Shown in pieces: positions 39,316-48,070 of a DNA stretch of 64,000 nucleotides. The stretch is from the NCBI RefSeq assembly GCF_003703975.1, contig NZ_QTJY01000001.1, forward strand, positions 930,001 to 994,000, read 5' to 3'. Every line of letters begins with the position of its first letter. Position 1 is the first letter of the stretch. A program made the position numbers and the translations under genes. Source of the stretch: Larkinella soli. Its GTDB lineage: Bacteria; Bacteroidota; Bacteroidia; Cytophagales; Spirosomataceae. The notes under the pieces were generated by a model, which saw nothing but the letters and a program-made list of their open reading frames with translations, was not told the DNA's origin and did not search any database.

Positions 39316-42009
39316 ATGGAATACAATCTGAAGATGGAACAGAACATCGAACGCGAACGCCTGTACTCGCGCTCCGATAACAAAGGGTGGAAAAAGTGGG
39401 GGCCGTATCTGTCGGAACGTTCCTGGGGGACCGTTCGGGAGGATTACAGCGTTCACGGCAACGCCTGGAGCTTCATCACCCATGACATGGCCCGGTCGCG
39501 TGCCTATCGCTGGGGGGAAGACGGCATCGGGGGCCTTTCGGACAACAAGGGGCACGTCTGCTTCGCCTTAGCCTTCTGGAACCATAGGGACAGCATCATC
39601 AAGGAGCGGCTTTTCGGCCTGACCGGCCCGGAAGGAAACCATGGTGAGGACGTCAAGGAGCTGTATTACTACCTGGACAGCACGCCCACCCACTCGTACA
39701 TGAAGATGCTCTATAAGTATCCGCAGCAGGCCTATCCCTACGCCCGGCTGGTCGAGGAAGGCCGCAAACGGAACCGCCTGGAGCCGGAGTTCGAGCTGGT
39801 CGAGACGGGCATCTTCGACAACGACCAGTATTTCGACATCTTCATCGAATACGCCAAGAATAACGAGAACGACGTTCTCATCAAGGTGACGGCCCACAAC
39901 CGTTACGCCAAAGCCGCCAAACTGACCCTGCTGCCCACCATCTGGTTCCGCAATACCTGGTCGTGGGGCTACGAGCAATACGCCTACAAACCGATCCTGA
40001 ACGGCATTTCCACCACCCAGATCGCCATCGACCACAAGCTGCTGGGGAAATACAAACTGTATTGCGAAGGCGCCGACGAACTGCTGTTCTGTGAGAACGA
40101 AACCAATACCGAGCGGCTCTACGGCATCCCGAACGAATCGCTTTACTGCAAGGACGGCGTCAACGACTACATCATAACCGGCGACCGGAAATACGTCAAT
40201 CCCAACCATATCGGCTCCAAGGCCTCGGCCCGGTATACCCATACGGTGGAAGGCGGCTCCTCGGTGACCATCCGGCTGCGGTTCAGTCAGGATACGCACA
40301 TGGCCCATCCGTTTGCGGACTTCGACGCCATTTTCGACAAACGCATCGGGGAAGCCGACGAGTTTTACGACCACCTCCAGCGCAACATCGCCGACCCCGA
40401 ACTGCGGACCATCCAGCGACAGGCGTACGGGGGGATGCTCTGGAACAAGCAGTTCTATTACTACAACGTCAACGAGTGGCTGAAAGGCGACCCGAAAATG
40501 CCGACGCCCTTCCACGGACGGGCCTTCCAGCGCAACTCTACCTGGCGGCACATGTATACGGCCAACATTCTGTCCATGCCCGACAAGTGGGAATATCCCT
40601 GGTTTGCGGCCTGGGATCTGGCCTTTCACACGCTGACGCTGGCCCGGCTCGATCCCAACTTCGCCAAACGGCAGCTGGCGGTCATCCTCCGGGAATACTA
40701 CATGCATCCTACCGGTCAGATTCCGGCCTATGAGTGGAACTTCAGTGACGTAAACCCGCCCGTCCATGCCTGGGCTACCTGGAAGGTCTACGAGATCGAC
40801 CGGGAAATGAACGGCAAAGGCGACGTGGCGTTCCTGGAGCGCGTGTTCCATAAACTGCTGCTGAATTTCACGTGGTGGGTGAACCGGAAGGACGTCAACG
40901 GTAACAGCATCTTCGGGGGCGGCTTCCTCGGCCTCGACAACATCGGGGTGTTCGACCGCAGCCAGCCGCTGCCCATGGGCGGCCACATCGAGCAGGCCGA
41001 CGGCACGGGCTGGATGGCGATGTATACGCTCAACATGCTCCGCATCGCCTGCGAAATTGCCCTGACCCGACCGGTGTATCAGGATATGGCGTCGAAGTTC
41101 TTCGAACACTTCCTGCACATCGCGGCCGCCATGAAAAACCTCGGCGGTCAGGGCATCAGCCTGTGGGACGAAGAAGACCAGTTCTACTACGACGCCCTGC
41201 ATACCAACGACAACAACAGCATGCTGCTGAAAATCAGGTCGATGGTCGGTCTGATTCCGCTGTTTGCGGTCGAGGTGCTGGACGATGCCCTGCTGGAAAA
41301 ACTGCCGGACTTCAAACGCCGGGTGGAATGGGTGCTGACCAACCGGCCGGACCTGGCCTCCCTGGTTTCCCGCTGGCACGAACCGGGCAAGGGGGCCACC
41401 CACCTGCTCTCGCTGCTGCGCGGCCACCGGATGAAAATGCTGCTGAAACGGATGTTCGACGAAACCGAATTTCTGTCCGACTACGGCATCCGGGCGCTCT
41501 CGAAATACCACGAAAAGCATCCGTACGAATTCAACCTGAACGGCGAGATTTTCCGGGTAAAATACGTACCGAACGAGTCGGAAACCAGTCTGTTCGGAGG
41601 TAATTCTAACTGGCGCGGGCCCATCTGGTTTCCGGTCAACTACCTGCTGATCGACGCCCTGCTGAAGTTCTATAACTATTACGGCGACGATTTCGAGATC
41701 GAATACCCCACCCATTCCGGGGAGATCATGAGCATCAAGGACGCGACCGTGCTGGTGGCGGAGCGGCTGGTCAATATTTTCCGTCGCGACGATACGGGCA
41801 ATATTCCGGCCTACAACGGCTACCGCAAATACCAGGATGACCCCTACTTCCGGGATATGCATCTGTTCTTTGAATACTTCCACGGCGACAACGGCAGCGG
41901 CCTCGGTGCCAACCACCAGACCGGCTGGACCGGCCTCGTCGCCGACCTGATCGAGTTCCTTTACCAGCACAAGCTTCAGGAAGAACCCGTTCAGGCGAAG
42001 GTGCTTTAA
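39316..42009 (+). CDS. GH63-like / MGH1-like glycoside hydrolase (cytoplasmic)
   Basis: An 897-residue (alpha/alpha)6 barrel glycosidase without signal peptide. The N-terminal beta domain begins with GWKKWGPYLSERSWGTVRED. The catalytic part has WFAAWDLAFHTLTLARL, where the Asp is the probable acid. Near the C-terminus FFEYFHGDNGSGLGANHQTG carries the probable base Glu. The pattern matches the MGH1-like domain of mannosylglycerate hydrolases and GH63 glucosidases. The substrate could be an alpha-glucosyl or alpha-mannosyl compound. An alternative start is at Met7. A terminator follows. Confidence 0.9.
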   Translation: MEYNLKMEQNIERERLYSRSDNKGWKKWGPYLSERSWGTVREDYSVHGNAWSFITHDMARSRAYRWGEDGIGGLSDNKGHVCFALAFWNHRDSIIKERLFGLTGPEGNHGEDVKELYYYLDSTPTHSYMKMLYKYPQQAYPYARLVEEGRKRNRLEPEFELVETGIFDNDQYFDIFIEYAKNNENDVLIKVTAHNRYAKAAKLTLLPTIWFRNTWSWGYEQYAYKPILNGISTTQIAIDHKLLGKYKLYCEGADELLFCENETNTERLYGIPNESLYCKDGVNDYIITGDRKYVNPNHIGSKASARYTHTVEGGSSVTIRLRFSQDTHMAHPFADFDAIFDKRIGEADEFYDHLQRNIADPELRTIQRQAYGGMLWNKQFYYYNVNEWLKGDPKMPTPFHGRAFQRNSTWRHMYTANILSMPDKWEYPWFAAWDLAFHTLTLARLDPNFAKRQLAVILREYYMHPTGQIPAYEWNFSDVNPPVHAWATWKVYEIDREMNGKGDVAFLERVFHKLLLNFTWWVNRKDVNGNSIFGGGFLGLDNIGVFDRSQPLPMGGHIEQADGTGWMAMYTLNMLRIACEIALTRPVYQDMASKFFEHFLHIAAAMKNLGGQGISLWDEEDQFYYDALHTNDNNSMLLKIRSMVGLIPLFAVEVLDDALLEKLPDFKRRVEWVLTNRPDLASLVSRWHEPGKGATHLLSLLRGHRMKMLLKRMFDETEFLSDYGIRALSKYHEKHPYEFNLNGEIFRVKYVPNESETSLFGGNSNWRGPIWFPVNYLLIDALLKFYNYYGDDFEIEYPTHSGEIMSIKDATVLVAERLVNIFRRDDTGNIPAYNGYRKYQDDPYFRDMHLFFEYFHGDNGSGLGANHQTGWTGLVADLIEFLYQHKLQEEPVQAKVL

Positions 42010-42011
42010 AT

Positions 42012-42042
42012 AAAAGCCGGTGGAAGTTTTCCACCGGCTTTT
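42012..42042 (+). terminator. Terminator after the glycosidase gene
   Basis: A 14-bp perfect stem (aaaagccggtggaa and its complement) with a 3-nt loop leads into a T-rich tract. Confidence 0.9.
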
Positions 42043-42098
42043 TCATTTCCGCCCCCGGAAAGCCGATATTTCGTATCTTGGCTTTCTTCCCTCCTCCC

Positions 42099-42881
42099 AT
42101 GGCCTACACCATCGACGAAAAAAACTTCGAACGGCAGATCCTGCTGGCGCAGGTCCTCGCCCCTCACACGCGGCCGGCCCTGTCGGCGATTCCACTGCCG
42201 CCGGGCGCCCGGATTCTGGATGTCGGATGCGGCATCGGGGAAACGACCCGACTGCTGGCCGAGGTGTATCCGGACGGCACCGTGACCGGACTGGATCAGG
42301 ACGAAAACCTGCTCGCCGTGGCCCGGCAGAAGTCGTTTCCAGCCGGGGTGAAGGTAGAATTTGTTCAGGGGGAGGCCGGCCGCCTGCCGTTTGAAGAAGG
42401 CCGGTTCGACTTTGTGTTCAGCCGGTATATTCTGATGCACGTTCCCGATGTGCCCCTCGTCCTGCAGGAGATGAAACGGGTTTGTAAGCCGGGTGGGCTC
42501 GTGTTCGCTCAGGAGCCCGATGCCACCGCCATCCAGTGTTTCCCGGAACGACCGGCTTATACCCGGCTGGGCGGTTTTTTCACCAAATTGTTCAACGATG
42601 CCTACATCGGCCGGAAAATGGAAAGCTATTTCCGGGCCTTGGACCTGGAGGAGGTCGGCGTTCTGGGTACCCTGAAATACGAAACCGGCGAAGAAGCCGC
42701 CCTGAAACGGCTCTACCGGCTCACCGCCGAAGCCGTCGGGCCGACGCTTCTCCGCCGGGACCTGATCTCGGAAGCCAAACTGGAGGCTCTGCTCCGCGAA
42801 TTCAGACAGGTCGAAGCCGAAACCCGGACGTTCGTCCTCTCCCACCCGATCATCGCGGTCTGGGGCCGGAAAGGGGGTTAG
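42099..42881 (+). CDS. Class I SAM-dependent methyltransferase
   Basis: A 260-residue Rossmann methyltransferase. Motif I is ILDVGCGIGETTRLLA, followed by the acidic residue after strand 2 (VTGLDQDENLL). A post-motif stretch FDFVFSRYILMHVPD resembles UbiE/TylF-type small-molecule methyltransferases. The substrate is unknown. ATG 42099 is preferred over a TTG at 42078. A near-match -7 box TATCTTGG lies at 42074. The stop overlaps the stop of the convergent epimerase gene. Confidence 0.88.
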   Translation: MAYTIDEKNFERQILLAQVLAPHTRPALSAIPLPPGARILDVGCGIGETTRLLAEVYPDGTVTGLDQDENLLAVARQKSFPAGVKVEFVQGEAGRLPFEEGRFDFVFSRYILMHVPDVPLVLQEMKRVCKPGGLVFAQEPDATAIQCFPERPAYTRLGGFFTKLFNDAYIGRKMESYFRALDLEEVGVLGTLKYETGEEAALKRLYRLTAEAVGPTLLRRDLISEAKLEALLREFRQVEAETRTFVLSHPIIAVWGRKGG

Positions 42882-43771
42882 TCGGCGTACCGGTCGCGGT
42901 TCGTTTTAATGAAGCGAAACCCGCTTTCGGCCACATCCCAGGGGTCGTTGTATTCCCGCCAGACATTGATGCCGTTGGCGAAATCGACGTCGTTGCGCGT
43001 GAAAGCCTCGATGGTCAGCCAGCCGCCGTAATTCAGTTCGGCCAGGGTGCGGTAGGTGTCGTCCCAGGGCACATGGCCGTCGCCCGGCGTGCCGCGGTCG
43101 TTTTCGCTGATATGCACGTGGGCCAGCACTGGTGCAATGGTCCGGATAGCTTCCGGAAACCGCTTTTCCTCCATGTTGGCGTGGTGGGTGTCGAACATGG
43201 CCCGGACGTTGGGATGATCGGCCCGCCGGACCAGTTCGCGGAGCTGGGCCATGGTATTGCAGAGGTAACACTCGAACCGGTTGAGGGCTTCGACCGCCAG
43301 CACGATACCGGCCTGCCGGGCATACTCTCCGACCTGATTCAGCACCTCGGCGCTCCGGTCATACTCCACATTCTGCGGCTCCCGGCGGCTGAAGGTGGCA
43401 AAAGCCGAGTGAATGGGACCGCAGAGGACGGTGCCGCCCATGGCGTGGGTCCGGTCAACGACGCCCTTCAGGAAATCGACGGCCTGCTCCCGCACCCACG
43501 CCGAATCCGAAACCGGGTTGGCATCCGGCCCGACCACCGTCACGGCCGTGCTTTGCAGACCCAGTTGCTTCAGGTGGTCGCCGAATTTCCGGTATTCCGA
43601 CACGTCGGTGGAGTCGATGAAACATTCGACTCCGTCGTACCCGATGGTTTTGAGCCGCTCGACGATGGGGTTCAGTTTTTCGGACATGACGGCCGTCCAG
43701 GCCAGCACGTTGAATCCTATGGGAGAAAGCCGCTTTTCAGCCGGCTGAGAAGACGCATTCGACTCCGACAT
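42878..43771 (-). CDS. Ketose 3-epimerase-like sugar isomerase
   Basis: A 297-residue TIM-barrel isomerase with the full set of metal ligands of D-tagatose 3-epimerases: Glu161 (VEALNRFE), Asp194 (MFDTHHANMEE), His220 (HVHISEND) and Glu255 (IEAF). It is similar along most of its length to the protein at 11344, but keeps His where that one has Gln. It is the second gene after the ThuA-like gene (57 bp apart, same strand), so both probably serve one sugar pathway. Confidence 0.92.
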   Translation of the reverse strand: MSESNASSQPAEKRLSPIGFNVLAWTAVMSEKLNPIVERLKTIGYDGVECFIDSTDVSEYRKFGDHLKQLGLQSTAVTVVGPDANPVSDSAWVREQAVDFLKGVVDRTHAMGGTVLCGPIHSAFATFSRREPQNVEYDRSAEVLNQVGEYARQAGIVLAVEALNRFECYLCNTMAQLRELVRRADHPNVRAMFDTHHANMEEKRFPEAIRTIAPVLAHVHISENDRGTPGDGHVPWDDTYRTLAELNYGGWLTIEAFTRNDVDFANGINVWREYNDPWDVAESGFRFIKTNRDRYAD

Positions 43772-43828
43772 AATAACAAATCAGGATTTTGGGTTAGGAG
43801 AAGCCGGCCGAAACCGGCTTTTTGCCGA

Positions 43829-44737
43829 TCAGGATTTTTTGGGATGGCCGTAGGGGACGTCGATGCTGATTTTGCCCTTCCACTTCTTCGGGACCGGCTT
43901 TCCGAGTTCCCAGTGAATGGCGTTGATGACCAGACGCTGAAACGCTTCGATCTGAAAGTCTTCGGGGTGGCCGAGGGTGGTTATGAAGGCCCGGCCGCCG
44001 AAGCCGTTCTGCCAGGTCCAGGCCACCGGGTTGTCGATGGCCGCCTTGTCCGGATTGACGGATTTGCCCATCAGCAGCGGCACGGCTCCTTTGGCCGGAT
44101 AATCGGGCAGCACCCGGTACAGCCAGGAAGCCGCATGGAACGAGGGAGCCACCCCGGTCAGGATCGGGTGGCCGGCCGCTTCCGGGATGACGGTGACGTC
44201 GGTGGTACTCTGGTGGCCGTAGTGAGTATGTTTGGCCGCCCCGCCCCAGCCCGGCGGACTGCCGAACGCCGTTTCCCCGAAGGCGTTCCACTTCTGCCGC
44301 TCATCCCCTTCCGGATAATTGAAGGCGTGGGTGGTGGTCCGGAAGCCCATCACCGGTTTGCCGGATTTCAGATAATCCTCGATATGCTGAAGCTGTTCTT
44401 TGGGCAGAAGCCGCCAGCGCAGGTAAAACACCGCCAGATCGGCCTCCTTCAGGGCTTCCAGTCCCGGAATGTCTTTTTCCCCGTTATAGTCCGGGTACGA
44501 CTTCAGCACCTTCGTCCGCATCCCGTAATTCTTTTCCAGTTCGGCGGCAATCAGCGGCAGGGTCAGCTCGCTGCTGTATTCATGATCTCCCGTTACAAAT
44601 ACGACGTAGGGTTTTCCGGCTTTCGAGCCGCCGGACGGGGAACCGGCCAGGGCCTCCACGCCGGCCGCCGTCATGAGTCCGGCCGCGCCGAACAGGCCGG
44701 CGGTTTGTTGCAGAAAAGTTCTGCGATTGGTTTTCAT
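43829..44737 (-). CDS. Exported ThuA-domain protein
   Basis: A 302-residue protein with a twin-arginine signal (TNRRTFLQQTAGLFGAAG), so it is probably exported folded. The ThuA-like glutamine-amidotransferase fold is visible (FVTGDHEYSSELTLPLIA; AVFYLRWRLLP; GKPVMGFRTTTHAF). ThuA works in trehalose/sucrose 3-keto-sugar use in rhizobia. Here the domain stands alone, unlike the fusion at 6400. The downstream gene on the same strand is an epimerase-like isomerase. Confidence 0.9.
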   Translation of the reverse strand: MKTNRRTFLQQTAGLFGAAGLMTAAGVEALAGSPSGGSKAGKPYVVFVTGDHEYSSELTLPLIAAELEKNYGMRTKVLKSYPDYNGEKDIPGLEALKEADLAVFYLRWRLLPKEQLQHIEDYLKSGKPVMGFRTTTHAFNYPEGDERQKWNAFGETAFGSPPGWGGAAKHTHYGHQSTTDVTVIPEAAGHPILTGVAPSFHAASWLYRVLPDYPAKGAVPLLMGKSVNPDKAAIDNPVAWTWQNGFGGRAFITTLGHPEDFQIEAFQRLVINAIHWELGKPVPKKWKGKISIDVPYGHPKKS

Positions 44738-44941
44738 ACGGTAACGATTTTGGGATTTCTATGCCTGTAAAAGCGGAAAACCGGCCGTTTCTACCGCCGT
44801 TCCGGCCCGGCCCGGCCAACCGGTAACTCAAAGATTTTGTCCGGGAGGAAAGGGTTACCAAACAAACCGGCTCCGAATCGGTCAATGATTCACAATGATA
44901 GGTAACTTACGCCCAAATCGCCAAAAATTCGGATAGAGTTT

Positions 44942-45277
44942 ATGAGTACAACAAACAACCCCTTGAACTACAATGAATTTACCCTTCGTCTTTATAAAGT
45001 CCCTGACGACCAGTACAGCCGGAAGGTGTACGCCCTGACCACCATCAGCCCGTATTCCGACATTCTCCTCGAAAAATACCGGGAGGCATCCCGCACCTTC
45101 CCGGAAGATCCCAACAAACGGGTCGTGGCCTGGTGGGAATCACTGGAGGAGGAAGAGAAGGCCTCACTGGCCCTGGAGTTTCCGCTGGGTTCGCTCAACA
45201 CCGAAATCGACCCCGAAAACCTGGTTCGGAGCAACGATTTTATCCAGGTGATGCGGGCCCCGGAATTCAAACGCTGA
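44942..45277 (+). CDS. Hypothetical protein, 111 residues
   Basis: A soluble acidic protein of 111 residues, rich in Glu, Tyr and Ser. A central helix region (RVVAWWESLEEEEKASLALE) is visible. I do not recognise a family. Codon use agrees with its neighbours. It stands alone between a divergent ThuA gene and a convergent small gene. Function is unknown. Confidence 0.6.
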   Translation: MSTTNNPLNYNEFTLRLYKVPDDQYSRKVYALTTISPYSDILLEKYREASRTFPEDPNKRVVAWWESLEEEEKASLALEFPLGSLNTEIDPENLVRSNDFIQVMRAPEFKR

Positions 45278-45359
45278 TAGCGGCTGCCGAACAGCCCGTT
45301 GGCGATCGTCGGCGCACCGACCAACCGGCTCGCGACGGACAGAAATCCCGGAAATACTC

Positions 45360-45704
45360 TCAGGAAGCGTACGAAACCAGGCGGTGCAGAGCGCTTTCGG
45401 TCAGGCTCAGTTCCTCGCCGTATACCTCAAGATACCAGTCCTGCAACTCATGCACAAACTTGATGTACCGGCGGGTGGCGACGCAGACCCAGCAGTTGAG
45501 GCCGGGCACCAGCCGGCTGTCATCCCGAATCCAGGAGTGGGCGGAGGCATCGGGCCGGAAACCGAAGGAGGTGAGCCAGGGTTTGGTCAGACGAATCGGC
45601 TGGGGACGGTTCGGCGGCTGAAGGGTTTTCAGAAGCGATTCGGTCAGTAAGGAAGGCTGGCTGTGGATGTAGTAATACCGGCCAGGTTCAGGACGGTGAT
45701 TCAT
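45360..45704 (-). CDS. Hypothetical protein, 114 residues
   Basis: A small basic soluble protein beginning MNHRPEPGRYYYIHSQPS. Conserved-looking Trp, Phe and Cys residues occur (KPWLTSFGF, LVPGLNCWVCVATRR). The pair NCWVC is notable but does not form a known zinc motif. I do not recognise a family. ATG 45704 is preferred over an ATG at 45740 for its position. It lies downstream of the long operon terminator, in the same direction, and is not part of that operon. Confidence 0.55.
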   Translation of the reverse strand: MNHRPEPGRYYYIHSQPSLLTESLLKTLQPPNRPQPIRLTKPWLTSFGFRPDASAHSWIRDDSRLVPGLNCWVCVATRRYIKFVHELQDWYLEVYGEELSLTESALHRLVSYAS

Positions 45705-45838
45705 GGTGGGTATTCCTTCAAAAGTTCTCTCAAGGTACAAAAGATTGTAACCGGTAGTTTACTTAAGCAGAAATATTTTCCTACTTATGAGTAAACGGCA
45801 ATTCCCATTTAGAAGGAAAAAACCCGGAAGGGTCACAA

Positions 45839-45867
45839 AAAAGGCGCCGGAGGGACCGGCGCCTTTT
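45839..45867 (-). terminator. Terminator of the sugar oxidation operon
   Basis: A 12-bp perfect stem (aaaaggcgccgg / ccggcgcctttt) with a 5-nt loop, followed on the minus strand by a T-run, ends the operon that finishes with the MFS gene. Confidence 0.88.
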
Positions 45868-45887
45868 CCTTTGATGATGAGTGAGAA

Positions 45888-47225
45888 CTATTTCGTTTCG
45901 GTCAGCAGCGCCCCGGCTTCCTTGTCCTCACCCGATGGCAGCCGCTCGATCTTCCCGACGATAAAAGTGTACGACAGCGCCCCGACCAGACCGAGCGCCC
46001 CGATGAACACCAGCGCCGGCCGGAAATCGCCGTCCTTCGCCAGGAAACCGATTACGATCGGCACCACGATGGAAGCCAGGTTTCCCATGAAATTGAACAC
46101 CCCGCCCGTCAGCCCGATCAGGTGCTTCGGCGACAGAAGCGAGACGAATACCCAGGAAATCAGCGCCATACCGGCTCCGAAGAACGACAGCGACATGAAG
46201 AAGATGACCATGGCGGTACTATTGGTATAATTGGCGCCGACGATGGAGATCGATACCAGCATCCCGAGGATGATGGGCGTACGCCGGGCCATCCCGACCG
46301 AGCGGCCATTCTTCACCAGACGATCCGACACGAAGCCTGACAGCAGCAGACCGGCACAGGCGGCCAGAAAGGGAATGGACGACAGAAAGCCGGATTTGAT
46401 GTAGTCCATGCCCCGGTATTTGACCAGATAGGTCGGAAACCAGGTCAGAAAGAACCAGAGAATGGCGTTCACGGCAAACTGACCGATGTAGACGCCCCAC
46501 AGCATCCGGCTGGAAACCACCTGCTTCAGCTGGCTCCACCGAAAACCGCCCTCTTTTCCTTCGACCAGTTTCCGGCCGTGGAGCATTCCTCCCCCCGCTT
46601 CGATGTAATCCAGTTCGGCCCGGTTGGCCTTCGGATGGTCGAGGGGATCGCGGTAGAGAACATACCATACCACGCCCCAGACCAGGCCCACCATCCCGGT
46701 GATCAGGAACAGCCCCTTCCAGCCGAAATACACCTGAATGGCGGCCAGCGCCGGCGCCAGGAAAGCCAGCCCGATGAACTGCCCCGAAACGTAGATGGCA
46801 ATGGCCGAGGCCCGTTCGTGGTCCGGAAACCAGCTGGTCACGATGCGGTTGTTGATCGGGTACGAGGGGGCTTCGAACGCCCCGGTGGCGAGCCGCAGTC
46901 CGAACAGGCTCGTAAACCCGCGGGCGAACCCCTGCGCCAGCGTCGCCAACGACCAGGTGATGAGGCAGAACGCATACAGAAAACGAGGCCCGTAGCGGTC
47001 GGCGATCAGCCCGCCCGGAATCTGAAGCAGGGCGTAGGTCCAGCCGAAAGCGGAAAAGATCAGGCCCAGTTCCACGGTGGAAAGGTTCAGGTCTTTGCTC
47101 AGGGCGGTTCCGGCCACCGAGATGTTGGCCCGGTCGAGGTAGTTGATGACGATGTTGAAAAACAGGAGGGCCAGCATACCATACCGAACCCGGGTTCGTC
47201 TGGTGGTTCCGCTTGTGAGGTTCAT
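45888..47225 (-). CDS. MFS transporter of the anion:cation symporter (hexuronate/galactonate) family
   Basis: A 445-residue major facilitator with about 12 membrane helices. The first helix ends with INYLDRANISVAG, and the loop IADRYGPRFLY carries the MFS signature. The N-terminal pattern NYLDR matches ACS-family sugar acid symporters such as ExuT, GudP and DgoT. It probably imports a hexonate or hexuronate. It is the last gene of an operon that also encodes dehydrogenases and isomerases, so transport of the pathway's substrate or intermediate is likely. Confidence 0.92.
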   Translation of the reverse strand: MNLTSGTTRRTRVRYGMLALLFFNIVINYLDRANISVAGTALSKDLNLSTVELGLIFSAFGWTYALLQIPGGLIADRYGPRFLYAFCLITWSLATLAQGFARGFTSLFGLRLATGAFEAPSYPINNRIVTSWFPDHERASAIAIYVSGQFIGLAFLAPALAAIQVYFGWKGLFLITGMVGLVWGVVWYVLYRDPLDHPKANRAELDYIEAGGGMLHGRKLVEGKEGGFRWSQLKQVVSSRMLWGVYIGQFAVNAILWFFLTWFPTYLVKYRGMDYIKSGFLSSIPFLAACAGLLLSGFVSDRLVKNGRSVGMARRTPIILGMLVSISIVGANYTNSTAMVIFFMSLSFFGAGMALISWVFVSLLSPKHLIGLTGGVFNFMGNLASIVVPIVIGFLAKDGDFRPALVFIGALGLVGALSYTFIVGKIERLPSGEDKEAGALLTETK

Positions 47226-47262
47226 AGTCGGGGGTTGGGGTCAGGAAAAGGTTTGGGTTGAG

Positions 47263-48048
47263 TTACCGGGCCGTCCAGCCGCCGTCGACGGTGATCAGCG
47301 AGCCCACCATATAGGAGGCCGCATCGCTCGCCAGGAAAATGGCCGCCCCCTGAATTTCGCGCAGGTGGCCCCAGCGACCCAGCACCGTGGCCCCGACGAC
47401 GAACTTCTGCCCGTCTTCGGTATCGGCGATGGGCAGGTTCATTTCGGTCAGGAACGGGCCGGGGCAGATGGCGTTGACGTTGATGTTGAACGGCGCCAGC
47501 TCCACGCCCAGCGCCCGGGTCATCTGCACGACGGCGCCCTTGCTGGCCGTGTAGGGCGTGCGGTTCGCCAGCCCGACCAGACCCAGCGTACTGGCCAGAT
47601 TGATGATTTTGCCGCTTCCCTGCCGCTTCATCTGGGGGGTGACGGCCCGGCAGCAGAGCCAGGTTCCGTTGACGTTCACCCGCATGACCTTGTCGAAGTC
47701 GTCGGGCGTCACCTCATCGATGGGCCCTCGGATGTTGATGCCGGCGCTGTTGATCAGGATGTCGATCCGGCCGAAGGCGTCGAGGGCGGCCTGCGCCATG
47801 GCGTCGGCCTGTCCCGGCTGGGCGATGTCGGCGGAAAAGGAGACGGCTTTGACCCCGAAGTCCTCACTCAGCTCGCGGGCGGCTGCGGCCCCTTCGTCAG
47901 GGTTGCGGTTGACGAGCAGGACGGAGGCTCCGGCCGAGGCCAGGCCGGCGGCCATCGCCAGCCCCAGCCCCTTGGAGCCACCGGTAATTACGGCGGTTTT
48001 CCCGCTCAGATCGAATTGTCGGATTCCGGGTAAGGTTTCTTTACTCAT
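47263..48048 (-). CDS. Short-chain dehydrogenase/reductase (SDR)
   Basis: A 261-residue classical SDR. The cofactor loop is TGGSKGLG (residues 22-29). The catalytic residues are Ser153, Tyr166 and Lys170 (PYTASK), with INSAGI before. The pattern is close to gluconate 5-dehydrogenase/3-ketoacyl-ACP reductase-like enzymes. In the operon it probably oxidises or reduces a sugar or sugar acid. Gaps to the genes on both sides are 37 and 22 bp. Confidence 0.92.
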   Translation of the reverse strand: MSKETLPGIRQFDLSGKTAVITGGSKGLGLAMAAGLASAGASVLLVNRNPDEGAAAARELSEDFGVKAVSFSADIAQPGQADAMAQAALDAFGRIDILINSAGINIRGPIDEVTPDDFDKVMRVNVNGTWLCCRAVTPQMKRQGSGKIINLASTLGLVGLANRTPYTASKGAVVQMTRALGVELAPFNINVNAICPGPFLTEMNLPIADTEDGQKFVVGATVLGRWGHLREIQGAAIFLASDAASYMVGSLITVDGGWTAR

Positions 48049-48070
48049 ACGGTTGTTCAGGTGATGCGAA

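Noticed and set aside
39568-41970. An 800-codon open frame opposite the glycosidase
   Set aside because: It is a shadow of the GH63-like gene. The plus strand shows catalytic motifs in order.
43801-43820. A hairpin aagccgg/ccggctt between the ThuA and epimerase genes
   Set aside because: In the direction of transcription no T-run follows and both genes look co-transcribed, so I do not call a terminator.
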